A stretch of 64,000 nucleotides of DNA, from NCBI GenBank assembly GCA_025890175.1, contig JANPYM010000016.1, positions 515,956 to 579,955 of the forward strand, read 5' to 3'. Of this stretch, positions 11,547 to 23,923 are shown piece after piece. How positions within the stretch are numbered: position 1 is the first letter of the stretch; each line of letters begins with the position of its first letter. The translations under genes and the position numbers were made by a program. The DNA comes from Ciborinia camelliae. Taxonomy: Eukaryota > Ascomycota > Leotiomycetes > Helotiales > Sclerotiniaceae. The notes under the pieces were generated by a model. That model ran no database searches and was not told where the DNA came from. It was given only the letters and a program-made list of their open reading frames with translations.

Positions 11547-13060
11547 GACGGTCATCGTCTCTCTTGATGCTTCCCGATCTTTCCTTCAGCGATTGCTCCC
11601 AATCTGCATGCGTTCATCGATACCATTGGCACGCCGTGCACTAGATATTCCCCCAAACACTTTTATTGCAGCTCTGTTATTTGAGTTCAGATTTCCCCGC
11701 GTGTGTGTTCTCAGCTTGATCGTAGAAGATGAGATGAGACGAGATGAGACAGAAGAGAAGGCAAAGAGAAAAAGATATTACCCCTAGGCGTTACGTTTGT
11801 CTTTGGATGACCGGCAGACATTACTTTTTACGTTTCCTGTGTCCGTTGTGTTTTATGTGCTTGACAAGAACTCGAGTCAATTTGGACATGGGGCTGGAGA
11901 ATGGCGTGGTTATACAGGCATGGATTTTACTTTGGATCTTGGGTTGATTGGAATTAGGATTGGAATTGGAATTGGAATTAGGATTCACAACGATTTTTGG
12001 AAAGAAGTGGGATGGATGGATGGGGAGGGAGGTGGGGATGGAAAAAAAAGGTTGATATGTATGGGGTTGATATACATACATACATACATGCAACATACAT
12101 ACTTAAAGTATGTTATGTTATGTTATGAGGAGGTAGAAGAACATGATGTACATACTACATAATGACCTTGAATTGAAAGGAATTATAATGTATATTGGTA
12201 ATCATGTTCATTCCATTTCATACATTTGAGTCATATTCATGGATAGGCAGGCATGGATGGATGTGATGGTCGTATAATTACTTTTGACATTGTATTATGG
12301 GGGAGGAGAGAAAAAAAAAGAGGGGGGGTTGATATTACAGATGAATGGACCGAGTCACAGTGGCGCTTTCAAAGTCTCGTTAGTAGTATAGCACAGAGTG
12401 TATATTGAGACTGAGTAGGTAGGTAGGTAATGGATAGTCCAGAACGAGTTCTCATCTCATCTCATCTTTTCTTTTCTTTTCGTATTCGTTAGTGGTATGC
12501 ATAGTAGTTATATATGTATTGGGTAGATATCATCTCATGATCTCGGATGAGAGAGTCTTTATCGATGTTGAGAATAGAGTTAATAGAGGAATGATACTAT
12601 CTCAACGTACTCGGTGCGTAGGTATGCAGTATAGAAAGAACGAGGAATAAAGTGAGGGATGGATGAATACCTAGGTAGGTAGGTAATAAATAGCTGGAGG
12701 GTTGTTTTGAATGTTGAATGTTGAATGTTGAATAGTGCGGGCACCTATTAGGTAACCTTTCGACTCGATCCATACGGGAGTTAGACGTTGTTCTAAAGAT
12801 TGAATTGGGGAACTCCTATGGGTTTGATTATTATATTGTGAGTAATACTCGTACGTTGGTGAGAATATGAAAGATTCCATGGTTTATAGAAACGGCTAGC
12901 TAGCTATCCTGCATTCATTTTATTTGGGCGCCAGGCCGGTCTCTTCTCTTGGTATCATTCCGAGCATCCAAATATGTATGAGCCCCTTCATCGGAAGATT
13001 CTGACTTCACTCTGTATGCCCTACGCTCAGTAAATGATAGGTTTTTTCAAGTCCCCAGTC
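11547..13060. other. 3' region of velB with simple repeats
   Basis: No supported gene. It holds GGAATT repeats (about 11947-11985), CATA repeats (about 12070-12100), TATGT repeats (about 12108-12127), CTCAT and CTTTT runs (about 12450-12480), TAGG repeats (about 12416-12430 and 12671-12686) and three copies of GAATGTT (about 12708-12732). Confidence 0.5.
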
Positions 13061-14423
13061 TCAATCGCTAAAATCTTCCTCATCCCTATAATCCCCCAAC
13101 AGAACATCATCGATCCCCGGACCTCCTAGCAAACCATTTGCATTATCCTTTTCCTTTTCTCTTCCCCATTCAGTCTCCACCCTTAAAAATATCCACATCC
13201 ATCTCCTGGCCACTTCCAAAACTTCTAATAAGAAAATGCCGCTTTCGAAATCGGCGAAATGGTCAAGATGGGGGGAGAGTTTGAGAGACCAAGTGAAACG
13301 CAGGAGGAAATCGAGGAGGATGGCAATGTAGTATAGTTCTTGGGTTGGGAGATACAGGCGGGGTCGGAGGGGGTAGGAAGAGGTGTTTTTTGATGATGGG
13401 ATAAGGAGGGTTAGGTCCCAATCCTTGGTTATATCCCAGTAGAAGGAGTATAGAGAGTTGATGAAGACGCTTACGAGCCAGAGTCGATATAGTGTTGTTG
13501 TAGTGATGTTTATTGAGGTTTCATTGACTGAGAGATTTCGCTGCATAGCGGAGAAGATAATCACAGGGAAGGCTGTAGAATACTTGAGCGCATTGGCTAA
13601 GTGTTGACCGCCCCATCCAGAGGTCGCTGAACGTGAATTCTTAACTCGCAAATATTCGATTATGCATTGCCGGAAACGAATAAGTGAGGGTATCGCGATC
13701 ATGATAGGGACGAGATATTGTCCGCCGCAGCCACGGTCGGGTCGAGATGTTGCGCTGCCGGAAGGGGTGAAAAACATGCAGAAGGAGACGAAAAGGTCGG
13801 CTATGATCTTCGCATAGGAGGTGAGGACATCAGCTAGGAGAATATCGCCAAATTTGCCTTCATTGGGAAGAGCGATGCCGCCAATTGAGACACGCTTAAG
13901 GGCGGAGAGAAAATGGATACGACCAGAATAAGATGCGCGGCGGAAAGGAAAAAAGAAGGCGAGAAATAGGAGACAGATGTAAAATATCGGGAGGAAGTCA
14001 TAGTAGATTACTAGAGTTGGATCGCGGTGGGAGAGAGTCCAGAAGAGGAGTATCGAAAGGACGAGGGGGATTGTGAGATATGTCGCAAGTCGATAGGCAG
14101 ATAGATGATGTGGAGGATCGGTGCGGGGAGAAGCTCGTTGTGGGTATTGTATGAGTGAAGGGACATTCTGCGACACGCATGTGTTAGAGTGTCGTGCTGA
14201 GCTATAGGGGAAGAGTAACTTGCAATTTTTATAATTGAAAGATAATGAAGATTTGCGCCCCAAGCCCATACTCCTGCTTGCATATCAGTAAATGGGCTTC
14301 AAATACACACTCAGTAGAACAATGTCACGTACCCAACACAATGATCAATGCAACTCTATAGGGTAAAGGAAGAGTACGACTGAAAGAGTCGAGCTCATTC
14401 TCAACAGCCGGGTCTCCATCCAT
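13061..14423 (-). CDS. ERD1-like EXS-domain Golgi membrane protein
   Basis: Resembles Erd1 of the EXS family (Erd1/Xpr1/Syg1), a Golgi membrane protein needed for retention of lumenal ER proteins and glycosyltransferases and linked to phosphate recycling. Exons on the minus strand are 14423-14333, 14273-14224 and 14167-13061, giving about 415 residues. The N-terminal segment LPLPYRVALIIVLG joins GVWAWGANLHYLSIIKI and then NVPSLIQYPQ. Several hydrophobic segments follow (for example near the motif LVIYYDFLPIFYICLLFLAF). The EXS signature is visible as IRFRQCIIEYLRVK, LANALKYSTAFPV and FYWDITKDWDL. The second intron uses a GC donor (GCAAGT) and an ordinary CGCAG acceptor with a CTAAC branch. 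The gene is divergent from PEX10. Confidence 0.85.
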
Positions 14424-14831
14424 TGTTACCGCCTGTTAGAACACCGCATCTGTTTCCCAAAGCTCGGAATGAATGACTGAAGTGAGGTGTGAAGAAGCGA
14501 AGTGAATTAAATGCTCAAAAGATGTTGATTAGGTGTGGCTGCGGTTTGGAAAGGGAGACGTTTCCATCATATATGAATATCCAAAATAATCTGATACGTA
14601 AGAAAGCCACATGGAAAGTAGCCCTGGAGATAAGAGCTTCGAAGTAAGTACCTTAGGTAGCCTCGAGCTAACTTAGCCACATGTGGCACAAGGCTGGGGA
14701 AATGGCGGGAATGTTGACCTCGGCTCCAAGCTCTTGATAGATTCATCATCCTCAAGCTTCGTGAAATCTACTAACTTTAACCCTATAATGATATCTATTG
14801 CTTGAATAGATATAGATATCTAATACATATA
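14424..14831. promoter_or_regulatory. Divergent promoter region between ERD1-like gene and PEX10
   Basis: The two start codons, on opposite strands, are separated by 408 bp, so both upstream controls must lie here. No clear TATA box or known motif was identified. The AT-rich segment next to PEX10 contains repeated GATATC/TAGATAT words. Confidence 0.5.
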
Positions 14832-15941
14832 ATGTCAGATCATGTATCGGAAGCCTCGTCTTCGGAGGGCAAAGGTCCATCCTATCAATACCCATTTGCG
14901 GCAGCGCCCGACATAATCCGTTCACATCAAAAAGATGCATACTTTGAAGGGGTTCTCCTGAACCATCTTTCAAATCTCCTACGTCGATTATATGGTGCAA
15001 GATTTCTTCACACCTACACCAATGAAGCGCGTACATTTTCCGAATTACTCTATCTCGGCCTCACGACATTCATTGGGAACCGCACATTAGGAGAAGAGTA
15101 CTGCGATATTGTTCAGATTGAAGATGATACTCTCAGACTTCCTGCCATTTCGCGTCGTGCAGGCTACATCTTGACTTCAATACTTCTTCCATATTCCCTC
15201 ACCAAGATCCTTCCTTCATTTCGCACCCGTATCCGCAATAAACTCGAAGCAAACCTCCGCAAACTTACCCGAAAGGCACAACAAAAATCATACTCTTACA
15301 AATTTCAACAATATATCCTCACCCATCTCTCGACTATCACATCACCGTCACCCATCCACGCTCTTACCCTCACCGTCTTTTATTTCTCAGGTTCTTATTA
15401 CCAACTGTCTAAACGATTGTTAGGATTACGTTATATTTTTACAAAGCGCATTGCGCCATCAGAACAACGTGTAGGGTATGAAGTCCTAGGTGTACTTCTC
15501 CTCCTTCAAATGAGCGTGCAAACCTACCTCCACCTTAATAGCACCTTCTCCACTGATCTTCCCTCAACGGCCCCTGGAAGTTCCGCCATTTTATCTAATG
15601 GTGTAGAAATTCCCCTTGATTCACCCTCCTCCCCTTCCGCTCTTCTCGCTTCCGCCCCTGCTGTCCCTCATTCTGCCAGCTCCATTGGTAAAACTACAAA
15701 TACACCAATACTACCAGGTGCACGATATGATCTGAGTGACAACCAGGTTATGGGATGGATTAAGGGGGAGCAGAATAGAAAATGCACTTTGTGTTTGGAG
15801 GAGCTGAAGGATCCAAGCGTGCTGGGATGCGGACATGTTTTTTGTTGGAGCTGTATTGGGGATTGGGTTAGAGAGAAACCGGAATGTCCATTATGTAGAA
15901 GAGAGGTCTTGATCCAGCATATTTTACCATTGAGAGGATGA
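14832..15941 (+). CDS. PEX10: Peroxisome biogenesis RING E3 ligase PEX10
   Basis: Peroxin 10 is a RING ubiquitin ligase of the peroxisomal membrane which, with PEX2 and PEX12, ubiquitinates the import receptor PEX5 for recycling or turnover. The gene is a single exon of 369 codons starting at ATG 14832 (MSDHVSEASS). The N-terminal Pex2/Pex10/Pex12 region includes FAAAPDIIRSHQKDAYF and LRRLYGARF. Hydrophobic segments follow (RAGYILTSILLPYSL; GYEVLGVLLLLQM). A Ser/Pro/Ala-rich linker precedes a complete C3HC4 RING at about 318-355, with CTLC, GCGHVFCWSC and CPLC. Length is typical for the family. An in-frame extension upstream to 14802 lacks an ATG. Confidence 0.95.
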   Translation: MSDHVSEASSSEGKGPSYQYPFAAAPDIIRSHQKDAYFEGVLLNHLSNLLRRLYGARFLHTYTNEARTFSELLYLGLTTFIGNRTLGEEYCDIVQIEDDTLRLPAISRRAGYILTSILLPYSLTKILPSFRTRIRNKLEANLRKLTRKAQQKSYSYKFQQYILTHLSTITSPSPIHALTLTVFYFSGSYYQLSKRLLGLRYIFTKRIAPSEQRVGYEVLGVLLLLQMSVQTYLHLNSTFSTDLPSTAPGSSAILSNGVEIPLDSPSSPSALLASAPAVPHSASSIGKTTNTPILPGARYDLSDNQVMGWIKGEQNRKCTLCLEELKDPSVLGCGHVFCWSCIGDWVREKPECPLCRREVLIQHILPLRG

Positions 15942-16823
15942 AGGAAAGGACTGTGGGAATAGGAGTTAGGTGAAGTTGGGATATGCATATGATTTTATGA
16001 ATAATTTGGAATGCAAATGAGCATTATATAATTTCAGTTCGAAGGAGATTTAATCAGGTAAAATATTTGGATGATTCTTCAGTTAGGTATGTAGTGAATG
16101 AGATGGAAATACATATCAAGTGCAGGGTTTCCAGAAGTCCGGACTGCAATCCAAAACACAAAATCTTTCAATGTTCGAGAATCTGAGAATGATTGAATAT
16201 ACTAGGTAGTTTGATATTCTAAGTGGATTTATTACTCCAAATTAAACTCAATATTCAATATCTCAGATGAGTTTAATATCTCAAGCCGATCCAAGAATCA
16301 AAAAATCCTTATTATCGGCCAATGGAATGCAGACAGGTCGGCGTGTTCAGCAACATATTGCTTTTATCTTCAAATCAAATTAGACGATCAAAACACGCCA
16401 TGAAAGTCCTGTGCCTTTGGAAAAATCAAACATTAGAGGCAAACAAGACCTTTATAGAAAGGAAAGGTGCATGAAATGAAGTGTTTGCAAGCGCCGCCAG
16501 AACCTGAACCTCGGGGTAATCGCATCCTTAAATGCAGCCACCCCAAAAAGAAAGCAAGTACTACAAATTGAAATGCGTCACGTATGTAAGTTACATGGGC
16601 GCGCGAGTTGAAACGTACAACCCAAGCTTCGGCCAGCAGTAGGTGGCAGGAAAAGAAACTCGATGGGAACCAAACGAGGAAGGGGCAGATCCGGCTCCAC
16701 ACTTGATTTGTTTGCCCATTTCGCTTGAAAATGATCAATCCCCTTTCCCCCTCTCACCCTTTCACTTTTAATTGTTCCTCAATCTACAACTGAAATCTAC
16801 CAGTTCAGTGTGATTCTGTCAAA
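15942..16823. other. Intergenic region between PEX10 and the SET gene
   Basis: Holds the PEX10 3' region and the SET gene promoter. No supported gene; the minus-strand frame at 16433-16738 has no recognisable domain. Confidence 0.4.
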
Positions 16824-19139
16824 ATGGATATTGACAATGTGTCAGAAGTTCCCCAGTACATACAATTACTGGATAGACAGAAGGCAGCTCTGAATGCCGC
16901 TATGGTCTATCAAGGGCAGCGTCCAAAGAACATGAAATCTCGGCAGGAACTCATCACTCGGTTTATGATAACGTGTCTGAGCCAACAAATGAGCCAACCT
17001 CGCCACCAGCTGTATACCTCCTGGGTTCCCATTCCATACTTGCCATCCGTTAAACCCCTCGAGGAGTTGAAGCCAATGTACATTAAAGACCTGAGACTAG
17101 AAACTCATCACCGCGGCAGTTGTCTTATTGTCCGGGCATTAACACCTCCAAATAGAATGACTGCAATCATGGCTATTGTTGAGGACGAAAACGCAGATGC
17201 TGTAATGCTACAGCTCTATCAACAACCAGACGAGAAGCTTCGCCCCACCACAAGTGTTATTATGAAGAACGATGTTTTTTTATTGAAGGAGCCTTATTTC
17301 AAGACTACGAGTGATGGTGGTTATGGCCTTCGGGTTGACCATGTGAGCGATCTAGTCCGCCTCGATGAAAACCACGATATGTTACCCAAAAGATGGGGAT
17401 CTAGGGTGTTAGATATTAGCAAGACTGCAGATGACTGGAAGCGAGAAGGGAATGAGGCGATGGGGAAAAAGCGCTATTGGGAGGCAATTCAGAGGTATTA
17501 GACAGACTCTTCTATGGCACGTGGAGATTCCTCCCGCTAACACTTTCTGTTATAGTTATACCGCTGCGCTTGAATGTCATTCTTCTCCTCAGGCTACAAA
17601 GATAATCCATCTCAATCGTGCATTGGCACACCTTAAGGACGGGAGCCTCGATGCAGCTTTGGCTGACACCCAATGCATGGTCTCCCTATCGGATGCATCA
17701 GAAAAGGCACTGTACCGGGCAGGCCAAGCTTTATATGGTCTCCGAAGATTCTCTGAATGCCACAATATTTTCGAGAATCTCTGCAAGAAGTATCCCGATA
17801 ACTCTCTCGCTGTCACGGAACTTAGGCGGGTTGACCGCCGATTAGCCGAGCAGGAAAGCGGCATATATGACTTTGAGTCAATCTACAAGGAGATTTCAAC
17901 AACCAGACCGCCGCAATTAGATCACGCAACATTTATCGGATCAGTAGTCGTAAAACCTTCCCCTGGTCGTGGTCAAGGATTGTTTACCACCAAAGCTATC
18001 AAGGCAGGAGAGCTTCTTTTGTGTGAGAAGGCATTCGCCCATTGCTATACTGAAAGTTTAGAGGACTCGGAGATTAGTTCTAAAACCACCCTTTTAATGA
18101 ATGTACATACGAACAAAATGACTATGGGCACTCAAAGCGATCTCATCACAAATATCGTACAAAAGCTCTGGAAAACCCCATCCCTTATACCAAAGTTTAC
18201 TGCCCTCCATCATGGGTCTTATAAGCCTGCAGAACGAGCCGAGGTGGATGGGAAACCGGTTATTGATACGTAAGTTATCGCCTTGAAGTAACTGGATGAG
18301 CACTAAAGTCATATTCTTGCAACAGATTCCTGATTGAACATATCATTACTCTCAATGTCTTCGGCTGTCCTCTCTCATCCTATGAAAGCCAATACACAAC
18401 CTTCAAGGATGATGAGCTTAAACACCATTCCTGTGGCATCTGGCTCATGGCTTCAAAAATCAATCACTCATGCCTTAGCAACGCTCGCCGAAGCTTCATT
18501 GGTGATTTACAATTCGTACGTGCTACATGTGATATACCTGCGAATACGGAATTGACATTCTGGTATCAAATGCCCACGGGAGAGAGTGATTGGATGAAGA
18601 AGAAGTTGCAAAATTGGGGGTTTCAATGCAAGTGTCTCCTCTGCCTTGATTTGGAAGAAACTTCAAAAAAGGAGTTTAGAAGAAGAAAAGGCTTGCTAGA
18701 GCATCTGAAGGGGACTCTAGCCGCAAACAGTATCAATACTACTAGGGCCGAGCGTTTATTGATTGATATTGATGGAACATACAGACATCCGCCGACCATC
18801 GTCCCACGATTGGCATTGCGTGTCCCATATCTCAAGCTGGCCGCTGTTTATGCCGAGCAGGAAAAGACAGGCAAAGCTGTGTCAATGACGCTGAAAGCAT
18901 TGAATTCCCTTGGGTTCGTTATCAAGAACGCACACCTGCCTGCCTTGCCCGGCAAATCTTTGAAGATTGAGAAATGGGGGATAATGATGCCCGGAGTAAT
19001 GGAAGCATTGGATTATCTCCGCGACGTTTATGCTGATTTTGCGCCACAATATTTGCAGCAAGCTGAGGACTATGCAAAACTGGCGTACACGATGTGTATC
19101 GGGGAAGATCACACATACAAACAGACATGCATTGTTTAG
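16824..19139 (+). CDS. TPR and SET-domain protein (SMYD-like, putative lysine methyltransferase)
   Basis: Three exons (16824-17494, 17556-18269, 18326-19139) give about 732 residues. Tetratricopeptide-like repeats start near residue 200 (ADDWKREGNEAMGKKRYWEA then SYTAALE) and run to about 335. The SET domain follows from about 355: GRGQGLFTTKAIKAGELLL, then KINHSCLSN near 507 (the conserved NHSC..N S-adenosylmethionine motif) and IPANTELTFWY near 535. A cysteine cluster CKCLLC comes next, as in post-SET zinc sites. This architecture matches fungal TPR/SET proteins whose substrates are mostly unknown; methylation of histones or other proteins is inferred. An in-frame stop ends the last exon. 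Confidence 0.85.
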
Positions 19140-21586
19140 GTAGAGAGGTAGTTCCGTTATTTACCAAAAGTTATTTATGGATTTATTTTTGAGAGGATGG
19201 ATACTATTTGACAGATATTAGACGAGAATGGATTTCACGTTTCAGAACTCTAGTAATTATTCTCCTGTTTATAAGTTAGTTTGGTCTATCTCACATGTGT
19301 GTACTTAGCGCGCGGTTGAAGTGCCTACTCACGATCGTGACTCTGTTGACCTCAAACCACGTCTATGTCTAAGCCCAGATACAATCCGAAGCACAGCCCT
19401 TATTTGCCCGATTTGATAAATCCTTAATCTTTTCTCGAGGATGAAACTCTTCCATGGCTGACATATCTCATCTTATAGTATATGAAGTTTGAGACTCCCA
19501 AGTAAGCGAATGTAGTTCCTATAACCATTTGAACGCCAAGTCATAACTTAAGACAACGAGACTGCTGTTTTGATGGGTTGGGAATTCTTGCTTTGGATAT
19601 TTGGAACTATTTTGAATATTGAAAGTGTCATGTTGATAATTTGGGGAAATGTCACTTTCTCGATGTATGAAATACCACTGGATATTGAAAGTGCTGTATG
19701 GGTGGATTGAAGGAACTGTAGACAACTTTCCTCCGGCCATTTTTAGGGCCTCAGTACTTTCCTTGATCCCCGCATCCAGGTATTCTGATATAGATGGCAT
19801 GTAAGGTAAGAATGCAACCGGGTGTTGAAATGAGTGGTCGAGGTCTCTGGCGGTGCAACCGTTGGTAATAGGTACTATGTTATACTCCGTTTCACTCCCA
19901 TGGTAGATTGCTCCTCTTTTCCTAAGTACAACCATTTATCCTTCTTTCTTTCTTTTGACTCACAGTCCCATTTTACATTTCACAGGTTGATTTTTGTACA
20001 TGCAAATATTAATACCTATAGCCTTTTCTTACGAAAGATTTTTCTTTGAATTGGATAAGATTGGGCCAATGACCTATATATCAAAAGAGGAACCAAACTC
20101 TATTCGGGCACTCTCTGCCTCTCACTCACCATCCTCATGGCTCATTCATGCCTTGCCAAAGATGCACCCACTTCACTTTCTCCCCCTGCCCACCTCCTTT
20201 ATCTCCCTCACCTCGTCCCTCCATATCGCATCGTCTGAGAGCAATACTTAAGCTACGGAGACTACAAATGAAAGTGGAAGTGCAGCATCTTCAGTAACGG
20301 CCGGAGAATCGACAACTTCAAAAGCCATACCAAAAATCGCATCAGAAGCAAATTCCAAAACTGCCCCGCAAACAACATAACTCCCAACATCCCACCTCCC
20401 CTCCTAAACATCCCAAACTGCATCTACTTCGACCACCTCTCTTACTCTCACCTCAACAACATTCAGACCCAATACACTTTAGTCCGATTGGAACAAAGTA
20501 ACCCATTGGCTAAGTGGAAGCGCCCCACTCTCACTTTATCCCCAGGATTGGGGGGGGGGGGCTACAGGTTGTAATTGTTGCCGTTGGGTTTTGGGTTTTG
20601 GGGTTTGTTGTAAGATGTGGAGATGGCGGATCATGATGTATTGATAGAGCTTTAAAGTAGGCCAAACTTGTCTCACCTACCTAGTCGAGTTCCCCCGGTG
20701 AGCGCCTTCCTTCACATTGAATTCTCGGCACCCAGTCCCCGGCGCGCTCCAAATTTTCTATCCCCGGGAAACCCCTCCACTTTGGTGCATTAAAAGTTCA
20801 GTCCCCGGTGAGTGTCAACCATCCTACAAAATTGAATATAAGCTCCCATCTCAGTATCCAACTTATCCCCCTCCTTCCAGGTACAACATTTAATCTTGAA
20901 TCATACCTCTAGAATCTACTCGTCTCATGTTAAAAGGGTACGTACTTTCAAGACACGAAATAGAGTAGGACATTGGGAGTGCATCAAGAAACCTTGATCT
21001 TAGTGTTTCCTCCAGGAGGCTCGAATTTTGAGTCGGGAAGATGATTAACTAGAATTAATCCAGAGGTTTGTTTCATGTTTAGATGTTTCGAGAAATTAGA
21101 TTATCGAGTTCTGTTGGTGTAGATGCTTGTTCTAGAGGTGCGGTCACCGGGAATTCTCACCTGGAATCCCCACACTTGACAGAAAGTAGCTTTCATACCT
21201 CATATGGGAAGAAATTGGATCATCCATATTCTGGCAAGAATGGGTGTTTGGGCCATGAAATATGTAACAAGGAATATCTGCTGCACATCAGCGATTATGT
21301 ATTTCTCGAGTATGGCGGTACAGGGCGTTGGTCATAAGAGAAACCTACTATTAAGACAGGTGGTTGATGCAAGCACTTCGGGGATGGCACAACAGTAAAT
21401 TTTAAACAATCTATTCGTTCTTAAGATTTTTAGTATTGATCTATGCATATGTAATTACCTCAGGAATAAATGGAAAAACCATCAGCCTCGAAATCAATGC
21501 CATAGCTTTTAGCAACTCCAACCCCCTACATGATCGTAAAGGACAGAAAAAAGAAATATTTTGGACTATCGAGAGAACCTGATTCA
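19140..21586. other. Convergent intergenic region between SET gene and eIF3b
   Basis: The flanking genes end towards each other, so this 2.4 kb is downstream of both. No full gene is recognised. A minus-strand frame at 19519-19935 begins like a real protein (MVVLRKRGAIYHGSETEYN) but degenerates into AT-rich repeats. A Ser/Thr/Ala-rich 42-codon stretch at 20252-20377 is preceded and followed by stops. Four CCCCGG words cluster at 20693-20808. An 84-codon frame at 21083-21337 is unassigned. The region may contain a decayed or unspliced gene that I cannot resolve. Confidence 0.4.
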
Positions 21587-23923
21587 TCATGAAATAATCT
21601 CCTCGGTCTCCTCAACAATCTCCTCGACAATCTCCTCAATCTCAATTGCCTGTCCTTCGTCACCACTTGCCATCTTAGATTTAAGGGGCTCCAGAGGATC
21701 AAGAGGAAGACCTGCATCTTCTCGGTCGGCCTTAACATCCTCTTCCATATTAGCTCTCCATGCAAGCCACTCGTCCAAGAGTCTACGTCTGTGTTCGACA
21801 ACGGCAAGATCGGCGGATGCACCACGATCGGCATCCTCTTGATCGAATACTTTGCTGTATTCACGGAGATTCTTGCGGATTTGCTTTTGTTCTTCTTTGG
21901 AAAGTAGAGTGGGTGGTCGAGGACGCCATAGCCATTGCTTGAACTTCTCCACTGGTTCTTCGCGAAGCTGCTCACCCTTAAAGTCGTACAAGTGGTAGCC
22001 GTTCTCCATCTGTTCAATAGTTAGCATGATGAAAGAGCAAAATTTTGGCTATACTTACGGTGTGCTTCCAAATACTGGCACTAGTAGCAACAAACCTTCC
22101 GGTGGGGTCCCAGTCGATATCTGTTACACCATAATGATCTGCAGTGTTCATGAGTTGTAGGTTGGCTGTCAGGTCCTTATCGCTTTCGGGTTTCTCGCCC
22201 TCAAAGTCCATATCATAAAACTCCATGTCGAAACTTTGTTGCGAATGAACTGTAGCTACAATGACAAATCTACCCTTTGGAGACCAGTAGATGGCATTGC
22301 TGTTCTTTTTGTCATATGTGCGGATGTGCTTGAAGTTACCGACGCCATTGCCCTTGACCTTTTCTGGGCAGTAGAAGGATACTGAAGTCTTAGGTGGAAC
22401 AGCTGTGGCTGCAACAACTTCTGCGGTTGTGATGATAACGAAGCGGTCACCCTTGGGCTCCCAAGCGAAGTTGATGACGGTGTCTTTGATTGAATCGACA
22501 ACCTCAACAGGTACCCCCTTTTCTTTTACGCGGAAGATCTCCAAACTGGTTGCTAGAGATTTCTTAGACTTTGAATGTCTATCAACCTTCACACACAAGT
22601 ATGATGCATCTGATTGCCAGTGGAGCTTTGCGTCGGTCACACTAAAGAGGTTCAAAGTTCGGACAACTTCTTTAGATGGAATGCTCATTAATCCAACCTT
22701 AGCTGGGTTGCTGCCAATTTCAGGAGTCCAGTAACAGAAAAGTTGCTCATAGTTCTTGACACCTTCACGGTGTGGGGTTGCTGGTGCCCAGTCAAAGTCC
22801 ATAACACCGTCAATTTTGATCGAGGTTTTGTCCAAAAGATTCATTCTAGGCAGCTCATAGACAGAGATCGATGAGCCTTGAGTCAAACGGGCAACATATT
22901 TGTCATCCGACGACCACTTGAAAGCTGGCCATTGAATCTTTCTCTTGATAGGATTGCCATCTGCATCAACGCTAGTGCTTGGCAAATCGAGATTAGCGAA
23001 TGAACGCAATGGTAAACCAGTCTCGATATCCCAAATAACATAGTTCTTTCCGTCATCATCAACGGACAAGGCAGGGTGTCCTTCCTCCCCAATGGTGATT
23101 GGTCGATTTGACCATGTTGTAAGGTATTTCTCTCCTGGTGAAAAGTCGACGAGGTTGACGAAGGGGTGTGCGAAACGCTTTTGTCTAGTCCAAGATGGTC
23201 CACCCCAGAGCTGTACACCTTGCTGATGCATCGAGGTCAAGAAAGTACCTTGAGGCGACCATTGTACGAACGACTCAGTCCAGTGTTGGCGATCGACGAT
23301 ACTTTCTGGTGTATCCTTCTCGTTGTTCCAAAGAACTTGTACTCGGTCATCCTTATACATGACAAATTGATCTCGCCCACGTCCGGCTGGATCCGCAAGC
23401 CATGATCTCAAGTGCTCCTTCTCGGTAAATTCTTCAACCTTAGGAGGGGTGTATTTCTCGTCGATGCGTCCTTCGCGACCGTAGCGATCAATATCTGTCA
23501 ATTTGTTGACTCGGAGGGTATGTTTCTTATCGAGGGGTACGCCATCAAGGGCTTTGCATGCAGCAATAGCTTCGGCAGGGGAGGAGTATTCGACGAAAGC
23601 AAATCTATTGTTATCAATATATAAATCCAAGCGGGGCAAAGAACATCTCAAGCTTACTTGTGCGACTTGCCATCTGGTCCGATGGGCATGTGTATTGAGT
23701 CCTTTCTTGTTTGACCAACAGAGTCCAATTTTCTCAACAAGAACTTAATCAGCTTTGGCTTGGTATCTTCGTTAACTTCTGGGAGGCCATCAATAACAAC
23801 AAAAGTATCGAGTCCTTGTTCAAGTTGGACTTCGAAACGTTCTCTTAAATCCGAAAAATCGAGCTCTTCCTCATCGTACTCGTCCTCCTCTGGATCTGGT
23901 AGATGATCGAAACTTGGCGCCAT
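21587..23923 (-). CDS. PRT1: Eukaryotic translation initiation factor 3 subunit B (PRT1)
   Basis: eIF3b is the scaffold subunit of eIF3, which recruits mRNA to the 40S ribosome in the cytoplasm. Exons on the minus strand are 23923-23658, 23604-22059 and 22009-21587, giving about 744 residues. The acidic N-terminus ([18 protein letters not shown]) leads to an RRM with FVVIDGLP near 41 and FAFVEYSS near 90. A long beta-propeller follows, with [56 protein letters not shown] and [12 protein letters not shown]. The helical C-terminus contains [11 protein letters not shown] and [12 protein letters not shown], and ends in a Glu/Ile-rich acidic tail. Length is typical. The gene is divergent from CCT2 with 458 bp between starts. 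Confidence 0.96.

Noticed and set aside
11377..11787. 136-codon plus frame at the velB 3' end
   Set aside because: It reads velB's last exon in the wrong frame; splicing at 11388/11455 gives the expected velvet C-terminus and a stop at 11546.
13061..14269. ERD1-like gene starting at the internal Met near 14269
   Set aside because: That reading runs through the GC-AG intron and replaces the conserved N-terminus; the three-exon model fits the family better.
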